From Streptomyces sp. A012304 (GTDB lineage: Bacteria; Actinomycetota; Actinomycetes; Streptomycetales; Streptomycetaceae): a DNA stretch of 64,000 nucleotides. The notes beneath the pieces are model-generated. The model made no database searches and had not been told where the DNA came from. It saw only the letters and a program-made list of their open reading frames with translations. Location: NCBI RefSeq assembly GCF_026008495.1, contig NZ_BQUN01000203.1, positions 1 to 64,000 on the forward strand, read 5' to 3'. A program made the translations under genes and the position numbers. Numbering within the stretch: position 1 is the stretch's first letter; each line of letters begins with the position of its first letter. Below are positions 34,175-43,205 of the stretch, piece after piece.

Positions 34175-35332
34175 GTGCATCGTCGAGCAGTGACGGCCGT
34201 GCTGGCCGCGAGTGCGCTCCTGTTGGCGGCCGGCTGCTCCTCCGACGGCGGAGGAGCCCCGGACCGAGCGAGCCCGTCCCCGAGCCCGACGGCGGCCGGG
34301 TCCTCCCCCGCCGGGCAGGCGGAGCCGACCCCGCCCGCCAAGGGCACGGTCACGGTGGTGCGCACGGTCGCCGAGGGCCTGAACTCCCCCTGGGGCCTCG
34401 TGCCGCTCCCCGACGGCGGCCTGCTGGTGGCCTCCCGCGACGAGGGCACGATCGTCAAGGTCGACGAGAAGACGGGCGCGAAGACCGAGCTGGGCGAGGT
34501 CCCGGGCGTCTCGGCGGACGGCGAGGGCGGCCTGCTCGGCATCGCCCTCTCCCCGGACTACGCCTCCGACCGCATGGTCTACGCCTACTTCACCTCCGCC
34601 TCCGACAACCGTGTCGTGCGCATGCTGTACGACCCGAAGCGCCCGGTCGGCGAGCAGTTGGGCGCACCCGACACGGTCTTCCGGGGCATCCCCAAGGGGT
34701 TCGTGCACAACGGCGGCCGGATCGCCTTCGGCCCGGACCGGATGCTGTACGTGGGTACGGGCGAGAGCGGTGACAAGGGCCTGTCCCAGGACAAGGAGTC
34801 CACGGGCGGCAAGATCCTGCGCCTGACCCCCGAGGGCGAGCCGGCCCCGGGCAACCCCTTCCCCGACTCCCCCGTGTACTCGTACGGGCACCGCAATGTG
34901 CAGGGCCTGGCCTGGGACGCCGAGCAGCGTCTGTTCGCCTCGGAGTTCGGCCAGGACACCTGGGACGAGCTGAACGCGATCGCGCCGGGCGCCAACTACG
35001 GCTGGCCGGAGGCGGAGGGCGAGGCCTCCGACGCGCGGTACCGCGACCCGATCGCGCAGTGGGGTCCGGACGAGGCCTCCCCCAGCGGCATCGCCCACGC
35101 CGAGGGCTCGATCTGGATGGCGGGGCTGAGGGGCAAGCGTCTGTGGCGTGTCCCGTTGAAGGGCACGGAGGCGTCGGCGGCCCCGCAGGCCTTCCTGACG
35201 GGCGAGTACGGCCGGCTGCGCACGGTGGTCGCGGCGGGCGGCGACAGGCTGTGGGTGACCACCAGCAACACCGACGGCCGGGGCGCGCCGCAGGGGGGTG
35301 ACGACCGGATCCTGGAACTGCGGGTGAGCTGA
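34175..35332 (+). CDS. PQQ-dependent sugar dehydrogenase-like lipoprotein (glucose/sorbosone dehydrogenase family)
   Basis: 385 residues from GTG 34175 with GAAGGGA eight bases upstream. Lipobox LLAAGC puts the lipidated Cys at 21, followed by a Ser/Pro/Thr-rich linker to about 58. The six-bladed propeller of the GSDH family fills the rest; the conserved GLNSPWGLVPLPDGGLLV start, FVHNGGRIAFGPD with the probable catalytic His, and GENYGWP-like GANYGWPEAEG segment are visible. Soluble glucose dehydrogenase uses PQQ and Ca2+. Streptomyces generally lack PQQ synthesis as far as I know, so the true cofactor and activity are uncertain. It would sit on the outer face of the membrane. Confidence 0.85.
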   Translation: MHRRAVTAVLAASALLLAAGCSSDGGGAPDRASPSPSPTAAGSSPAGQAEPTPPAKGTVTVVRTVAEGLNSPWGLVPLPDGGLLVASRDEGTIVKVDEKTGAKTELGEVPGVSADGEGGLLGIALSPDYASDRMVYAYFTSASDNRVVRMLYDPKRPVGEQLGAPDTVFRGIPKGFVHNGGRIAFGPDRMLYVGTGESGDKGLSQDKESTGGKILRLTPEGEPAPGNPFPDSPVYSYGHRNVQGLAWDAEQRLFASEFGQDTWDELNAIAPGANYGWPEAEGEASDARYRDPIAQWGPDEASPSGIAHAEGSIWMAGLRGKRLWRVPLKGTEASAAPQAFLTGEYGRLRTVVAAGGDRLWVTTSNTDGRGAPQGGDDRILELRVS

Positions 35333-35345
35333 GGCGGCTCGCGGT

Positions 35346-35558
35346 TCACTGCCCGGCCCGCGGGCCGTCGTCCCCTTCGGGCTCCTGCCCGGGCCGCGTC
35401 GCGGGCCGCCGGACGACGACCTTGCCGGAGGTGAGGTCTATCGGCCCGCGTCCCGGGTCGCCGTCGCCGACGTCCACTCGGGTCAGCTCCAGCCGGTTCT
35501 GCTCGTCCCGGGTGTGCTTGCGGCCGGGTGCGAACAGTTCCTCGAACATGTTGAACAC
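35346..35558 (-). CDS. DUF6191-type small protein
   Basis: 70 residues from GTG 35558, which has GGGAGG four bases upstream. The N-terminus VFNMFEELFAPGRKHTRDEQ is the family hallmark; the rest is polar and ends in an acidic and Gly/Pro-rich tail. The family is widespread in Streptomyces with no known role. It lies 13 bases from the convergent sugar dehydrogenase and only nine bases after the large LuxR regulator on its own strand, so it may be cotranscribed with it. Confidence 0.75.
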   Translation of the reverse strand: MFNMFEELFAPGRKHTRDEQNRLELTRVDVGDGDPGRGPIDLTSGKVVVRRPATRPGQEPEGDDGPRAGQ

Positions 35559-35567
35559 GGCGCCTCC

Positions 35568-38500
35568 CTAATAGGCTCCGTCATTGTCGCTCAGCCGTTC
35601 GATCCCCGGCTCCGTGGGGAACATTTCCAGCCGATGGGCGACGGCCGCCGCCTCGCCCCGGCCCGAGACGCCGAGCTTGCCCAGGATGTTGGAGACGTGG
35701 ACGCTCACGGTCTTCGGGGAGATGAACAGTTCCGCGGCGATCTGGCGGTTCGTGCGGCCGGCGGAGACCAGCCGCAGGACGTCACGTTCCCGGCTGGTCA
35801 GGCCGAGGGCCTCGGCGGGGTCGGCGGGGGCGGGGCGCCGCCTGGGCGCGGGCAGCAGGGTGAGGCGGGCGCGCTGGGCGAGCAGGGCGACCGCGTCGGT
35901 GAGCGGGCGGGCGCCGAGGTGCGCGGCGACGGCGTGGGCGAGGCGCAGCAGCTCGGCGGCGCGGTCGCGCTCGTCGTCGCCGCCGATGGTCAGCAGCGCC
36001 TCGGCCAGGCGGTACCGGGTGCGGGCGAGGTCGTAGGGGCGCTCCAGCGCCTCGAACGCGGTGACGGCGTCGGACCACTCGGCGGGGGCGCCGTGGCCCT
36101 CGGCGCGCAGCAGCTCGGCGCGCAGCCAGAGGGCGTGGGCGTGCCAGACGGGGACGGCGGTGGCGAGCCGTTTGGCGGTGGTGCGGATACGGCCGAGGAG
36201 CGCGGCACGGCCCTCGTCGTCGGCGGCGGGCAGGGCGCGGGCGTCGCCCTCGACGGCGGCGGCGGTGACGAGCAGGGGCCAGGCGTAGCGATGGGTGCCG
36301 GGCGGGAAGCCGCGGTCGAGGACGCGCGTGAGGTGGGACCTCGCCTCGGGGAGGCGGTTCTCGGCGGCGGCGACGGCGACGGCGATGCGGGTCAGTGGCA
36401 GATCGTACTGGGGGGCGGGTTCGTGCGCGGCGAAGAAGCCCCGTGCGGCGTCCAGCAGGCGGGTCGCCTCGGCGAGGTCGCCGCGGTCGAGGGCGAGTTC
36501 GGCGCGGCGGGTGGCGTGGGCGCCGCGGGTCGCGCTGCCCTGCCCGATCCGCCCGGCGGCGGCACAGGTCCGCTCCGCCTCGTCCCAGCGCCCGAGGGCG
36601 AGCAGGGACTCCGTGTGGTTGATCCGCACCAGGGCCTCGGCGTCGGGCAGTCCGTGCCGGGCGGCGAAGACGATGCCCTCCTCCAGGATCGGCAGGGCCT
36701 CCAGGGAGCGGCCGACCGCCTCGAGTTCGGAGGGGAGGTTGACGTACACGTTCAGCGTGACGGAGGAGATGTCCTCGGCGAGCGCCCGCTCCTTGACGCG
36801 GTGGAGCTCGGCGAGGCCGGTCTCGACGTGGCCGGCCTCGACCATGAGGATGCCCAGGATCTGGTGGGCGTGGAGTTCGGTCTGGCGGGCGCCGACCATG
36901 CGGGCGTACTCCACGGCGCGCTCGGCGGCGGCGTAGGCGTCGGGTCCCGGGTCGTGCACCATCGACCAGTTGGCCACATGGGTGAGGATCTCGGCGTGCA
37001 CCCCGCTGGGCGGCAGGCCGCGCACCAGCTCCTGGGCGGTGGCCAGCTCCTGACGGCCGCTGCCGCGGCCCACCGCGAACACCAGCCGGGAGCGCTGCAC
37101 CCAGAACCAGGCGGCGCGCAACGGGTCGTCCCCGTCCGTCAGCAGGTGCAGGGCCCGGTTGGTGATCTTCAAGGCGCGTTCGCGTTCCCCGCAGCGGCGG
37201 CCGGCGACGGCGGCCTCGGCCATCAGGTCGAGGTAGCGCAGCGGGGTGGCGGCGGGGTCGCGGCCGTCGGCGGTCCGCGGGTGCGGTGCGGGCGGCGGGG
37301 GCGGGTAGGCCTCGGCGTAGTCGACGGGGCGCAGGGTGGCCCGTACCGCCTCGGGGGTGGAGTCCCACAGTTCCATCGCGCGTTCCAGGAGCCGGAGTTG
37401 CTCGCTGTAGGCGTGGCGGGAGCGGGCGATGAGGGAGGCGTCCAGGACGGCGGGCAGGGCCCGGGCGGGGTCGTGGGCGTGGTACCAGTAGCTGGCCAGG
37501 CGCATGACGCGCTCGTCGGCGGGGACGAGCGTCGGGTCGGCCTGGAGGGCCTCGGCGTAACGGCGGTTGAGGCGGGAGCGTTCGCCGGGCAGCAGGTCGT
37601 CGGCGACGGCCTCGCGGACCAGGGAGTGGCGGAAGCGGTAGCCGTCGTCGGCGGGGGTGGGGAGCAGGATGTTGGCGCCCACGGCGGCCCGCAGCGCCTC
37701 GATGAGGTCGTCCTCGGTGAGTCCGGCGACGGCTGCGAGCAGCCGGTACTCGACGGTGGAGCCCCCCTCGGCGATGATCCTGACGACCTTCTGGGCGTCC
37801 CCGGGCAGCGCCTCGACCCGGACCAGCAGCAGGTCGCGCAGGGAGTCGGTGAGGCCGGTGCGACAGCCATCGGCCGCGGCGACGGCGAGTTCCTCGACGA
37901 AGAAGGCGTTGCCGTCGGAGCGTTCGAAGATGGCGTCGACCTGGGCGGGGTCGGGTTCGGCGGCGAGGATCCCGGCGATCTGACGGCCGACCTCCTCGCG
38001 GGTGAGGCGGGCCAGGTCGATACGGCGGACGGTGCGCAGCCGGTCGAGTTCGGCGAGGAGGGGGCGCAGCGGGTGGCGGCGGTGGATGTCGTCGGAGCGG
38101 TAGGTGGCGAGGACGACGAGGCGGCCGGTGCGCAGGGTGCGCAGCAGGTAGGACAGGAGGTGGCGGGTGGAGGCGTCGGCCCAGTGCAGATCCTCCAGGG
38201 CGAGGATCACGGTGCGGTCGGCGGTGACGCGTTCCAGGAGGCGGGCGGTGAGTTCGAAGAGGCGGGCGGTGCCCTCGTCGTCGTGCCCACCGGTGCCGGC
38301 CTCGCCCAACTCCGGCAGCAGCCGGGCGAGTTCCGTCTCCTGGCCGGCCGCTGCGGCGGCCAGTCGGTCGGGCAGGGCGCGGCGCAGGGCCCGCAGGGCG
38401 GTGGAGAACGGGGCGAAGGGAAGGCCGTCGGCGCCGATCTCGACGCAGCCGCCGAGCGCGACGACGGCGCCTCGGCCCTCGGCGACGGTGGCGAACTCCT

Positions 38501-38660
38501 CGACCAGCCTGGTCTTGCCGACCCCGGCCTCACCGGCGATCACCAGCGCCTGCGGCTCGCCCGCGCCGGCCCGGGCGAGCGCCTCGTCGAGGACGCCCAA
38601 CTCCTCGGCCCGGCCGACGAATACGGGACTGACGGACCTGCTCTGCACAACAGCGAGCAT
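35568..38660 (-). CDS. LuxR-family large ATP-binding (LAL) regulator
   Basis: 1030 residues from ATG 38660; a GTG four codons further in is possible, and the upstream frame extension is only repeat DNA. The N-terminal AAA-type ATPase has Walker A GEAGVGKTR (near 32-40) and an LALEDLHWAD Walker B. A long helical TPR-like middle covers about 350-930. The C-terminal LuxR helix-turn-helix is at about 955-1015 (LTSRERDVLRLVSAGRTNRQ, then ISPKTVSVHVSNILGKL). LAL regulators activate sugar or secondary-metabolite genes in response to a ligand bound by the middle region. No biosynthetic cluster is adjacent, so its targets are unknown. Confidence 0.88.
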   Translation of the reverse strand: MLAVVQSRSVSPVFVGRAEELGVLDEALARAGAGEPQALVIAGEAGVGKTRLVEEFATVAEGRGAVVALGGCVEIGADGLPFAPFSTALRALRRALPDRLAAAAAGQETELARLLPELGEAGTGGHDDEGTARLFELTARLLERVTADRTVILALEDLHWADASTRHLLSYLLRTLRTGRLVVLATYRSDDIHRRHPLRPLLAELDRLRTVRRIDLARLTREEVGRQIAGILAAEPDPAQVDAIFERSDGNAFFVEELAVAAADGCRTGLTDSLRDLLLVRVEALPGDAQKVVRIIAEGGSTVEYRLLAAVAGLTEDDLIEALRAAVGANILLPTPADDGYRFRHSLVREAVADDLLPGERSRLNRRYAEALQADPTLVPADERVMRLASYWYHAHDPARALPAVLDASLIARSRHAYSEQLRLLERAMELWDSTPEAVRATLRPVDYAEAYPPPPPAPHPRTADGRDPAATPLRYLDLMAEAAVAGRRCGERERALKITNRALHLLTDGDDPLRAAWFWVQRSRLVFAVGRGSGRQELATAQELVRGLPPSGVHAEILTHVANWSMVHDPGPDAYAAAERAVEYARMVGARQTELHAHQILGILMVEAGHVETGLAELHRVKERALAEDISSVTLNVYVNLPSELEAVGRSLEALPILEEGIVFAARHGLPDAEALVRINHTESLLALGRWDEAERTCAAAGRIGQGSATRGAHATRRAELALDRGDLAEATRLLDAARGFFAAHEPAPQYDLPLTRIAVAVAAAENRLPEARSHLTRVLDRGFPPGTHRYAWPLLVTAAAVEGDARALPAADDEGRAALLGRIRTTAKRLATAVPVWHAHALWLRAELLRAEGHGAPAEWSDAVTAFEALERPYDLARTRYRLAEALLTIGGDDERDRAAELLRLAHAVAAHLGARPLTDAVALLAQRARLTLLPAPRRRPAPADPAEALGLTSRERDVLRLVSAGRTNRQIAAELFISPKTVSVHVSNILGKLGVSGRGEAAAVAHRLEMFPTEPGIERLSDNDGAY

Positions 38661-38705
38661 CGCACAGGGCGGCCCGGCCCCCCCAGCCGATATCGACGGG
38701 CGCGG

Positions 38706-38800
38706 CGTGGAGACGGTGGGGCCGGAAGCGGACGGCTCCCCCACCGCGCGCGTGGGAGCGGTGGCGCCGGAAGCCGGCGACTCCCCCACCGCGCGCGTGG
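38706..38800. repeat. Two copies of a 45-bp repeat upstream of the LAL gene
   Basis: The 20-base core CTCCCCCACCGCGCGCGTGG occurs identically at 38736-38755 and 38781-38800. The flanking GGTGG-GCCGGAAGC sequence is also repeated, giving a 45-bp period. It lies just upstream of the LAL start and ends exactly at the stop of the next small gene. Confidence 0.7.
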
Positions 38801-39028
38801 TCACGTGGAGCGCGCGGGTCGCAGGCGACGGGGACGGCGGCTATCGGACGCGCCGGCGGCGTTTAGGGGTTCCGCGCCGCCGGTGGCGGGCGTCGTGCGG
38901 GACGCGCGGGCGACGGCCTCGCGGCGGGCGGCGCGGCGGCCTCGGGTGGCCTCGCGGGCCAGGCGCTCCTCCTGGGCCTGGCGGATGAGTTCGGCGGAGC
39001 GCATCTGGTGGAGCTCGTAGGCGTACAT
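38801..39028 (-). CDS. Small Arg-rich protein of unknown function (75 aa)
   Basis: 75 residues from ATG 39028 with GAGGG eight bases upstream. It begins MYAYELHQMRSAELIRQAQE and continues as a basic helical segment (RLAREATRGRRAARREA), with a disordered Arg/Pro/Ser-rich C-terminus. Short proteins with this start are frequent in Streptomyces and uncharacterised. The C-terminal end abuts the 45-bp repeat and may have been altered by it. Confidence 0.65.
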   Translation of the reverse strand: MYAYELHQMRSAELIRQAQEERLAREATRGRRAARREAVARASRTTPATGGAEPLNAAGASDSRRPRRLRPARST

Positions 39029-39159
39029 GGTGTGTCCCTCGGGAGAGTCGGTTGTCGCGGCTGGTCCGCCGCGTTGCCTCAACCTTCGTCGCCCAGGGGG
39101 GTCCGCCACATCGGGAGAGTTCCGCATCTTCGGCGGCGGGCGGGGCCTTAGACGCGTGT

Positions 39160-39212
39160 GAGGGGTCTCAGGGCGGTCCGTAAGGTGCTTACGGACCGCC
39201 CTGAGACCCCTC
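39160..39212. terminator. Very long perfect hairpin (25-bp stem, 3-base loop)
   Basis: 39160-39184 pairs without mismatch with 39188-39212. It starts 17 bases past the stop of the minus-strand membrane protein gene, so termination is the simplest role. A 25-bp perfect stem is longer than the other terminators here. Confidence 0.75.
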
Positions 39213-39228
39213 CGGGGCCTGCGGCGGC

Positions 39229-39816
39229 TCAGCTCGCCGACGGCAGTCCGAGCAGCGCGTCGGTGTACTTCAGGACGGCCAGCAGCAGTCCGACGACGCC
39301 GAGGGTGATGCCCGCCCAGGCGACCGACTTGATCCACGGCGCCTGCGGCCTGCCGGGCGCGCCGAAGGCGGGCCGGGCCAGCACCACGACACCGGTGATC
39401 AGCGCGGCCAGCGCGAACAGACCGGCCCACAGGGCGGTGGTCTGCCAGGCGTCGCCGTAGACCGCCTGGATCTGCTGCGCGACGCCCGCGTCGGTCGAGG
39501 TCTCCAGCTGGCCGACGAGGGTCTCGCGGGCGGAGGCGACGGTGCCGACCCAGCCGCCGGTGAGCGAGACCAGGCCGAGCGCGGCGGAGACCACGGCGCC
39601 GGCGCCCTGGCCGACACCCGTGGGGCCGTCCTGCTTGGTGTCGCCGTCGGCGGCGGTGCCGGCCTCGGCCGGCGTCACCTCGTCGGTGGTGTCGCTCGTG
39701 TCGGTGGTGTCGCCGGTGCCCGTCGCGGCGACGTCCGTCGCCTCGTCGTCGCGCTTCGCCTCGGCGGCCTCGGCGCCCGTGGCCGCGCCGTCCTCGTCAA
39801 CAGTCTTGGTTCCCAT
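39229..39816 (-). CDS. Membrane protein with acidic Thr/Asp/Glu-rich N-terminus
   Basis: 195 residues from ATG 39816. Residues 1-70 are low-complexity and acidic (TGDTTDTSDTTDE and similar). Three hydrophobic segments follow at about 75-92, 125-147 and 165-186, so it is a small polytopic membrane protein with a long cytoplasmic or external acidic tail. No family is recognised. It is followed by the long perfect hairpin and appears monocistronic. Confidence 0.65.
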   Translation of the reverse strand: MGTKTVDEDGAATGAEAAEAKRDDEATDVAATGTGDTTDTSDTTDEVTPAEAGTAADGDTKQDGPTGVGQGAGAVVSAALGLVSLTGGWVGTVASARETLVGQLETSTDAGVAQQIQAVYGDAWQTTALWAGLFALAALITGVVVLARPAFGAPGRPQAPWIKSVAWAGITLGVVGLLLAVLKYTDALLGLPSAS

Positions 39817-39851
39817 GCCTCGCACCGTACGGACGCTCTCTGAGAGGTCTC

Positions 39852-40427
39852 TTAATGGTCGTTGTGAGCGGCACGCGCGCGTGCGGCGCGCCACTCGGGG
39901 GCCAGCACCGACCACACTTCGAGGTCGTGCCGTACCCCACCATAGGGGTGGGCCTCGCGCTGGACACCATCGCGGGTCATGCCCAGCCGTCGGGCGACGT
40001 TCAGGCTGGGCACGTTCCCCGAGGCGGCGATCCACTCGATCCGGTGGATGCCGCGCCGCTCGACGGCGAAGTCGATGAGCACCCGCATCGCGCGCGTGAC
40101 CAGTCCGCGCCCGGTGCCGGCGGGTTCCAGCCAGCAGCCGACCTCGCAGTTGCCCCGCGCGGCGTCGAAGTTGAGGAAGAGCACCCCGCCGACGAGCTTG
40201 CCCTCCAGCCACAGGCCGTGCAGCGAGCCGGTGTCGGCGGCGCGCATGTCGGCGTAGCGCTGGAGCACCTCGCGCGCGGAGGCGGTGTCGGTGGCGTTGG
40301 CGCCGAAGCCGATGTACTGGTTGATGAACTCCCGTCCCCGCTCCAGGTGCGCGAGGAACTCCTCGGCGTGCCAGGGCTCCAGGGGGCGTAGTTCGGCTCC
40401 GTCGTCACCCAGTGGTATCGCGTACAT
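39852..40427 (-). CDS. GNAT acetyltransferase (RimJ/RimL type)
   Basis: 191 residues from ATG 40427 with AAGGAG ten bases upstream. It starts LRPLEPWHAEEFLAHLERG, and the acetyl-CoA-binding region is EPAGTGRGLVTRAMRVLIDF (about 105-125), with IEWIAASGNVPSLNVARRLG following. RimL-like enzymes acetylate N-terminal residues of ribosomal proteins or other amines; the substrate is not predictable. The start overlaps the 3' end of the MMPL transporter gene by 23 bases in another frame, indicating cotranscription. Confidence 0.82.
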   Translation of the reverse strand: MYAIPLGDDGAELRPLEPWHAEEFLAHLERGREFINQYIGFGANATDTASAREVLQRYADMRAADTGSLHGLWLEGKLVGGVLFLNFDAARGNCEVGCWLEPAGTGRGLVTRAMRVLIDFAVERRGIHRIEWIAASGNVPSLNVARRLGMTRDGVQREAHPYGGVRHDLEVWSVLAPEWRAARARAAHNDH

Positions 40428-42639
40428 CCGGCTGCCGCTCCTTGTCGAGTTCGAGGTCCTCCACGACCTGGGCGAGCTTCTCATGAGCGGCACGGGTCTC
40501 GGGCGGTTCGATGCTGATGCGGGGCAGTCGGCGGTCCAGCCAGCGCGGCAGCCACCAGTTGGCGCCGCCGAGCAGATGCATCAGGGCCGGCACCAGCAGT
40601 GTGCGGAGCACGAAGGCGTCGAGGGCGACGGCGGCGGCCAGCGCGATGCCGAACATGGCGATCACGCGGTCGCCGCTGAGGACGAAGGCGAGGAACACCG
40701 AGATCATGATGACCGCCGCGGAGTTGATCACCCGGCTGGTCTCGGCGAGGCCGACGCGCACGGCCCGCCGGTTGTCGCCGGTCTCCAGCCACTCCTCGTA
40801 CATCCGGCTGACCAGGAACACCTGGTAGTCCATGGAGAGCCCGAAGAGGACCGACACCATGATCACGGGGAGGAAGGGTTCGATCGGTCCGGCGCGGCCC
40901 AGGCCCAGCAGTTCGCTCCCCCAGCCCCACTGGAAGACCGCGACGACCACGCCGAAGGCGCCGGCGACGGCGGCGACGTTCATCACGGCGGCCTTGAGCG
41001 GGATGCCGACGGAGCGGAAGGCGAGCAGCAGCAGGACGCAGCCCAGACCGACGACGACCCCGACGAACAGCGGCAGCTTGCCGACGATGACCTCGGCGAA
41101 GTCGTCGTACCCGGCGGTGACGCCGCCGACCTGCACATCGAGCGAGGTGCCCGCCTCGGCGCGCGGCAGCACCTCCGCGCGCAGCCGGTCGACGAATTCG
41201 CTGGTGCGCTGCGACTGCGGGGCGGACTCCGGTACGACGGTGAGGTACGCGGTGTCGCCGCCGGCGCTGTACGTCACCGGGGTCACGGACGCCACGCCCT
41301 CGGTGGAGCGCAGGGTGGCGTCGAGGTTGTCGAGGGCGAGCCGGTCCTCGGCGCCGTCGACGTGGGTCACCAGCGTCAGGGGGCCGTTGACGCCGGCGCC
41401 GAAACCGTCGGCGAGGAGGTCGTAGGCCTGGCGGGTGGTGGCGGACGCGGGGCCGTTGCCCTGGTCGGAGGTGCCCAGGCGCAGCCCGGCCGTCGGCAGG
41501 GCGAGGACGGTGACGACCACGAGGGCGAGGGTGCCGAGCAGCTTGGGGTGACGTTCCACGAACGCCGACCAGCGGGCGGCGAAGCCGGTCGGCAGCTCGG
41601 GTTCGGGTCCGTGCTCGGCGAGGCGGCGCCGTTCGCGGCGGCTGAGGGCGCGCGGGCCGATGAAGGAGAGCAGGGCGGGCAGCAGGGTCACGGAGGCGGC
41701 GACGGTCAGGACGACGGTCAGGGAGGCGGCTATCGCGACGCCGTTGAGGAAGTTCAGGCGCAGGATCAGCATCCCGAGCAGGGCTATGCAGACGGTGGCG
41801 CCCGCGAAGACGACCGCGCGTCCCGTGGTCGCCACGGCGTTCTCGGCGGCCTCCGCGACCGGCAGCCCGCGCTTCAGGCCGCGCCGGTGCCGGGTGACGA
41901 TGAACAGCGCGTAGTCGATGCCGACACCCAGCCCGACGAGCATGCCGAGCATGGGCGCGAAGTCGGCGACGGTCATGGCGTGCCCGAGCAGCACGATCCC
42001 GGCGTACGCGGTGCCGACCCCGACCAGGGCGGTGACGATGGGCAGCAGGGAGGCGGCGAGCGAGCCGAAGGCGAGGAACAGCACGACCGCGGCGACGACC
42101 ACGCCGACGATCTCGGCGAGGTGCCCGCCGGAGGACTCGGTGAGCGCGATGGCGCTGCCGCCCAGCTCCACCTGGAGCCCGTCCGTTTCGGCCGACTTGG
42201 CGAGGTCGACGACGGCCAGCGCCGCACCCCGGTCGATGTCCTCGGCCCGCTCCTCGAAGACGACCGTGGCGTAGGCGGTGCGCCCGTCCCGGCTGATCCG
42301 GGCGGCGCCCTGGTCGTCGTAGGGGCTGGTCACGGAGGCGACGGCCGGCAGATCCGCGATCCGCTCCAGGGTGCGGGTCATGGTCTGCTCGACGTCGGCG
42401 GCGCGGACGGTGCCCGAGCCGGTGTGCCAGACGACGGTGTCGCTGTCGCCGCCGAGTCCCGGGAAGCCGTCCTCCAGCAGCCGGGTGGCACGGCCGGACT
42501 CGGTGCCGGAGACGTCGTAGTCGTTGGAGTACGTGGAGCCGGTGAGCGCGGCGGCGCCGGCCGTGCCGCCGAGGACGAGGAGCCAGAGCAGGAACGCGAC
42601 GAGGCGGTGCCGGACGCACCACTGTGCAAGGGCTGCCAC
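40405..42639 (-). CDS. MMPL-family RND-type membrane transporter
   Basis: 744 residues from GTG 42639, which has GGGAG seven bases upstream; TTG 42660 lacks a site. A first helix at about 15-35 is followed by a large extracytoplasmic domain, a bundle of five helices with GVGIDYALFIVTRHRRGL (the MMPL signature around 260), a second extracytoplasmic domain, and a second bundle with LFGLSMDYQVFLVSRMYEEW. These proteins export lipids or small hydrophobic molecules using the proton gradient. The C-terminus is cytoplasmic and charged. Substrate is unknown; the overlapping acetyltransferase may act with it. Confidence 0.88.
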   Translation of the reverse strand: MAALAQWCVRHRLVAFLLWLLVLGGTAGAAALTGSTYSNDYDVSGTESGRATRLLEDGFPGLGGDSDTVVWHTGSGTVRAADVEQTMTRTLERIADLPAVASVTSPYDDQGAARISRDGRTAYATVVFEERAEDIDRGAALAVVDLAKSAETDGLQVELGGSAIALTESSGGHLAEIVGVVVAAVVLFLAFGSLAASLLPIVTALVGVGTAYAGIVLLGHAMTVADFAPMLGMLVGLGVGIDYALFIVTRHRRGLKRGLPVAEAAENAVATTGRAVVFAGATVCIALLGMLILRLNFLNGVAIAASLTVVLTVAASVTLLPALLSFIGPRALSRRERRRLAEHGPEPELPTGFAARWSAFVERHPKLLGTLALVVVTVLALPTAGLRLGTSDQGNGPASATTRQAYDLLADGFGAGVNGPLTLVTHVDGAEDRLALDNLDATLRSTEGVASVTPVTYSAGGDTAYLTVVPESAPQSQRTSEFVDRLRAEVLPRAEAGTSLDVQVGGVTAGYDDFAEVIVGKLPLFVGVVVGLGCVLLLLAFRSVGIPLKAAVMNVAAVAGAFGVVVAVFQWGWGSELLGLGRAGPIEPFLPVIMVSVLFGLSMDYQVFLVSRMYEEWLETGDNRRAVRVGLAETSRVINSAAVIMISVFLAFVLSGDRVIAMFGIALAAAVALDAFVLRTLLVPALMHLLGGANWWLPRWLDRRLPRISIEPPETRAAHEKLAQVVEDLELDKERQPDVRDTTG

Positions 42640-42860
42640 GAACGTGCTCCCGGAGGTCAAATTGTGGATCTTTGGCCGGGAAACAGTCGCGCCTGAACCG
42701 AACAGCCCGCAAAGAACGATGAGCGATGCGAGGACACTCTTCCAGGCGAACGTGATCGTTGGCCGCGTTCGTGGGGTTCTTCACAAGAGTGGGAGACAGA
42801 TCACAGGACAATAACGCCGACTCTGTCCTGTCGGCGTCGGCCCGGGGTGCCGGGTCCCCG

Positions 42861-43205
42861 TCAGTCGGACTGGTCGCCGAACGCCATCACCATCACACCG
42901 GCGATCAGCAGCCACAGCGCGCGCCGGGTGCGGCCCCGGGCGCCCAGGAAGGCGGCCAGCGCGCAGACGGCGGCGCCGAGGGCGTAGGCGGCGGGGACCA
43001 GGGCCGGAGCGGAGCCGGTGAGGCGCAGGAGGGCGGCCGCGAGACCGGCGAGGGTCAGCAGGGCGCCGGTGCCGGTCGCCGTCCAGCGGGCCCGTCGCGC
43101 CTCTTCGATCTCTTCGATCTCCTCGGGCTCTTTCTCCTCGGGCTCTTCGCCCTTGCCGACCTCCTCGTTCCTCTCGGATATCTCGGAATCACTGCGTCCA
43201 CTCAT
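42861..43205 (-). CDS. Small membrane protein with acidic N-terminus
   Basis: 114 residues from ATG 43205. Residues 1-37 are very acidic (EEPEEKEPEEIEEIEEA), followed by three hydrophobic segments (about 45-60, 67-86 and 92-107). No ribosome site precedes the ATG, but TACGCT lies eight bases upstream on the minus strand, so a leaderless transcript is possible. The family is unknown to me. It lies between the MMPL gene and the divergent methyltransferase. The 42640-42860 gap shows nothing else. Confidence 0.65.
   Translation of the reverse strand: MSGRSDSEISERNEEVGKGEEPEEKEPEEIEEIEEARRARWTATGTGALLTLAGLAAALLRLTGSAPALVPAAYALGAAVCALAAFLGARGRTRRALWLLIAGVMVMAFGDQSD

Noticed and set aside
38661..38804. 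48-residue N-terminal extension of the LAL regulator
   Set aside because: It is encoded entirely by the 45-bp repeat and low-complexity DNA.
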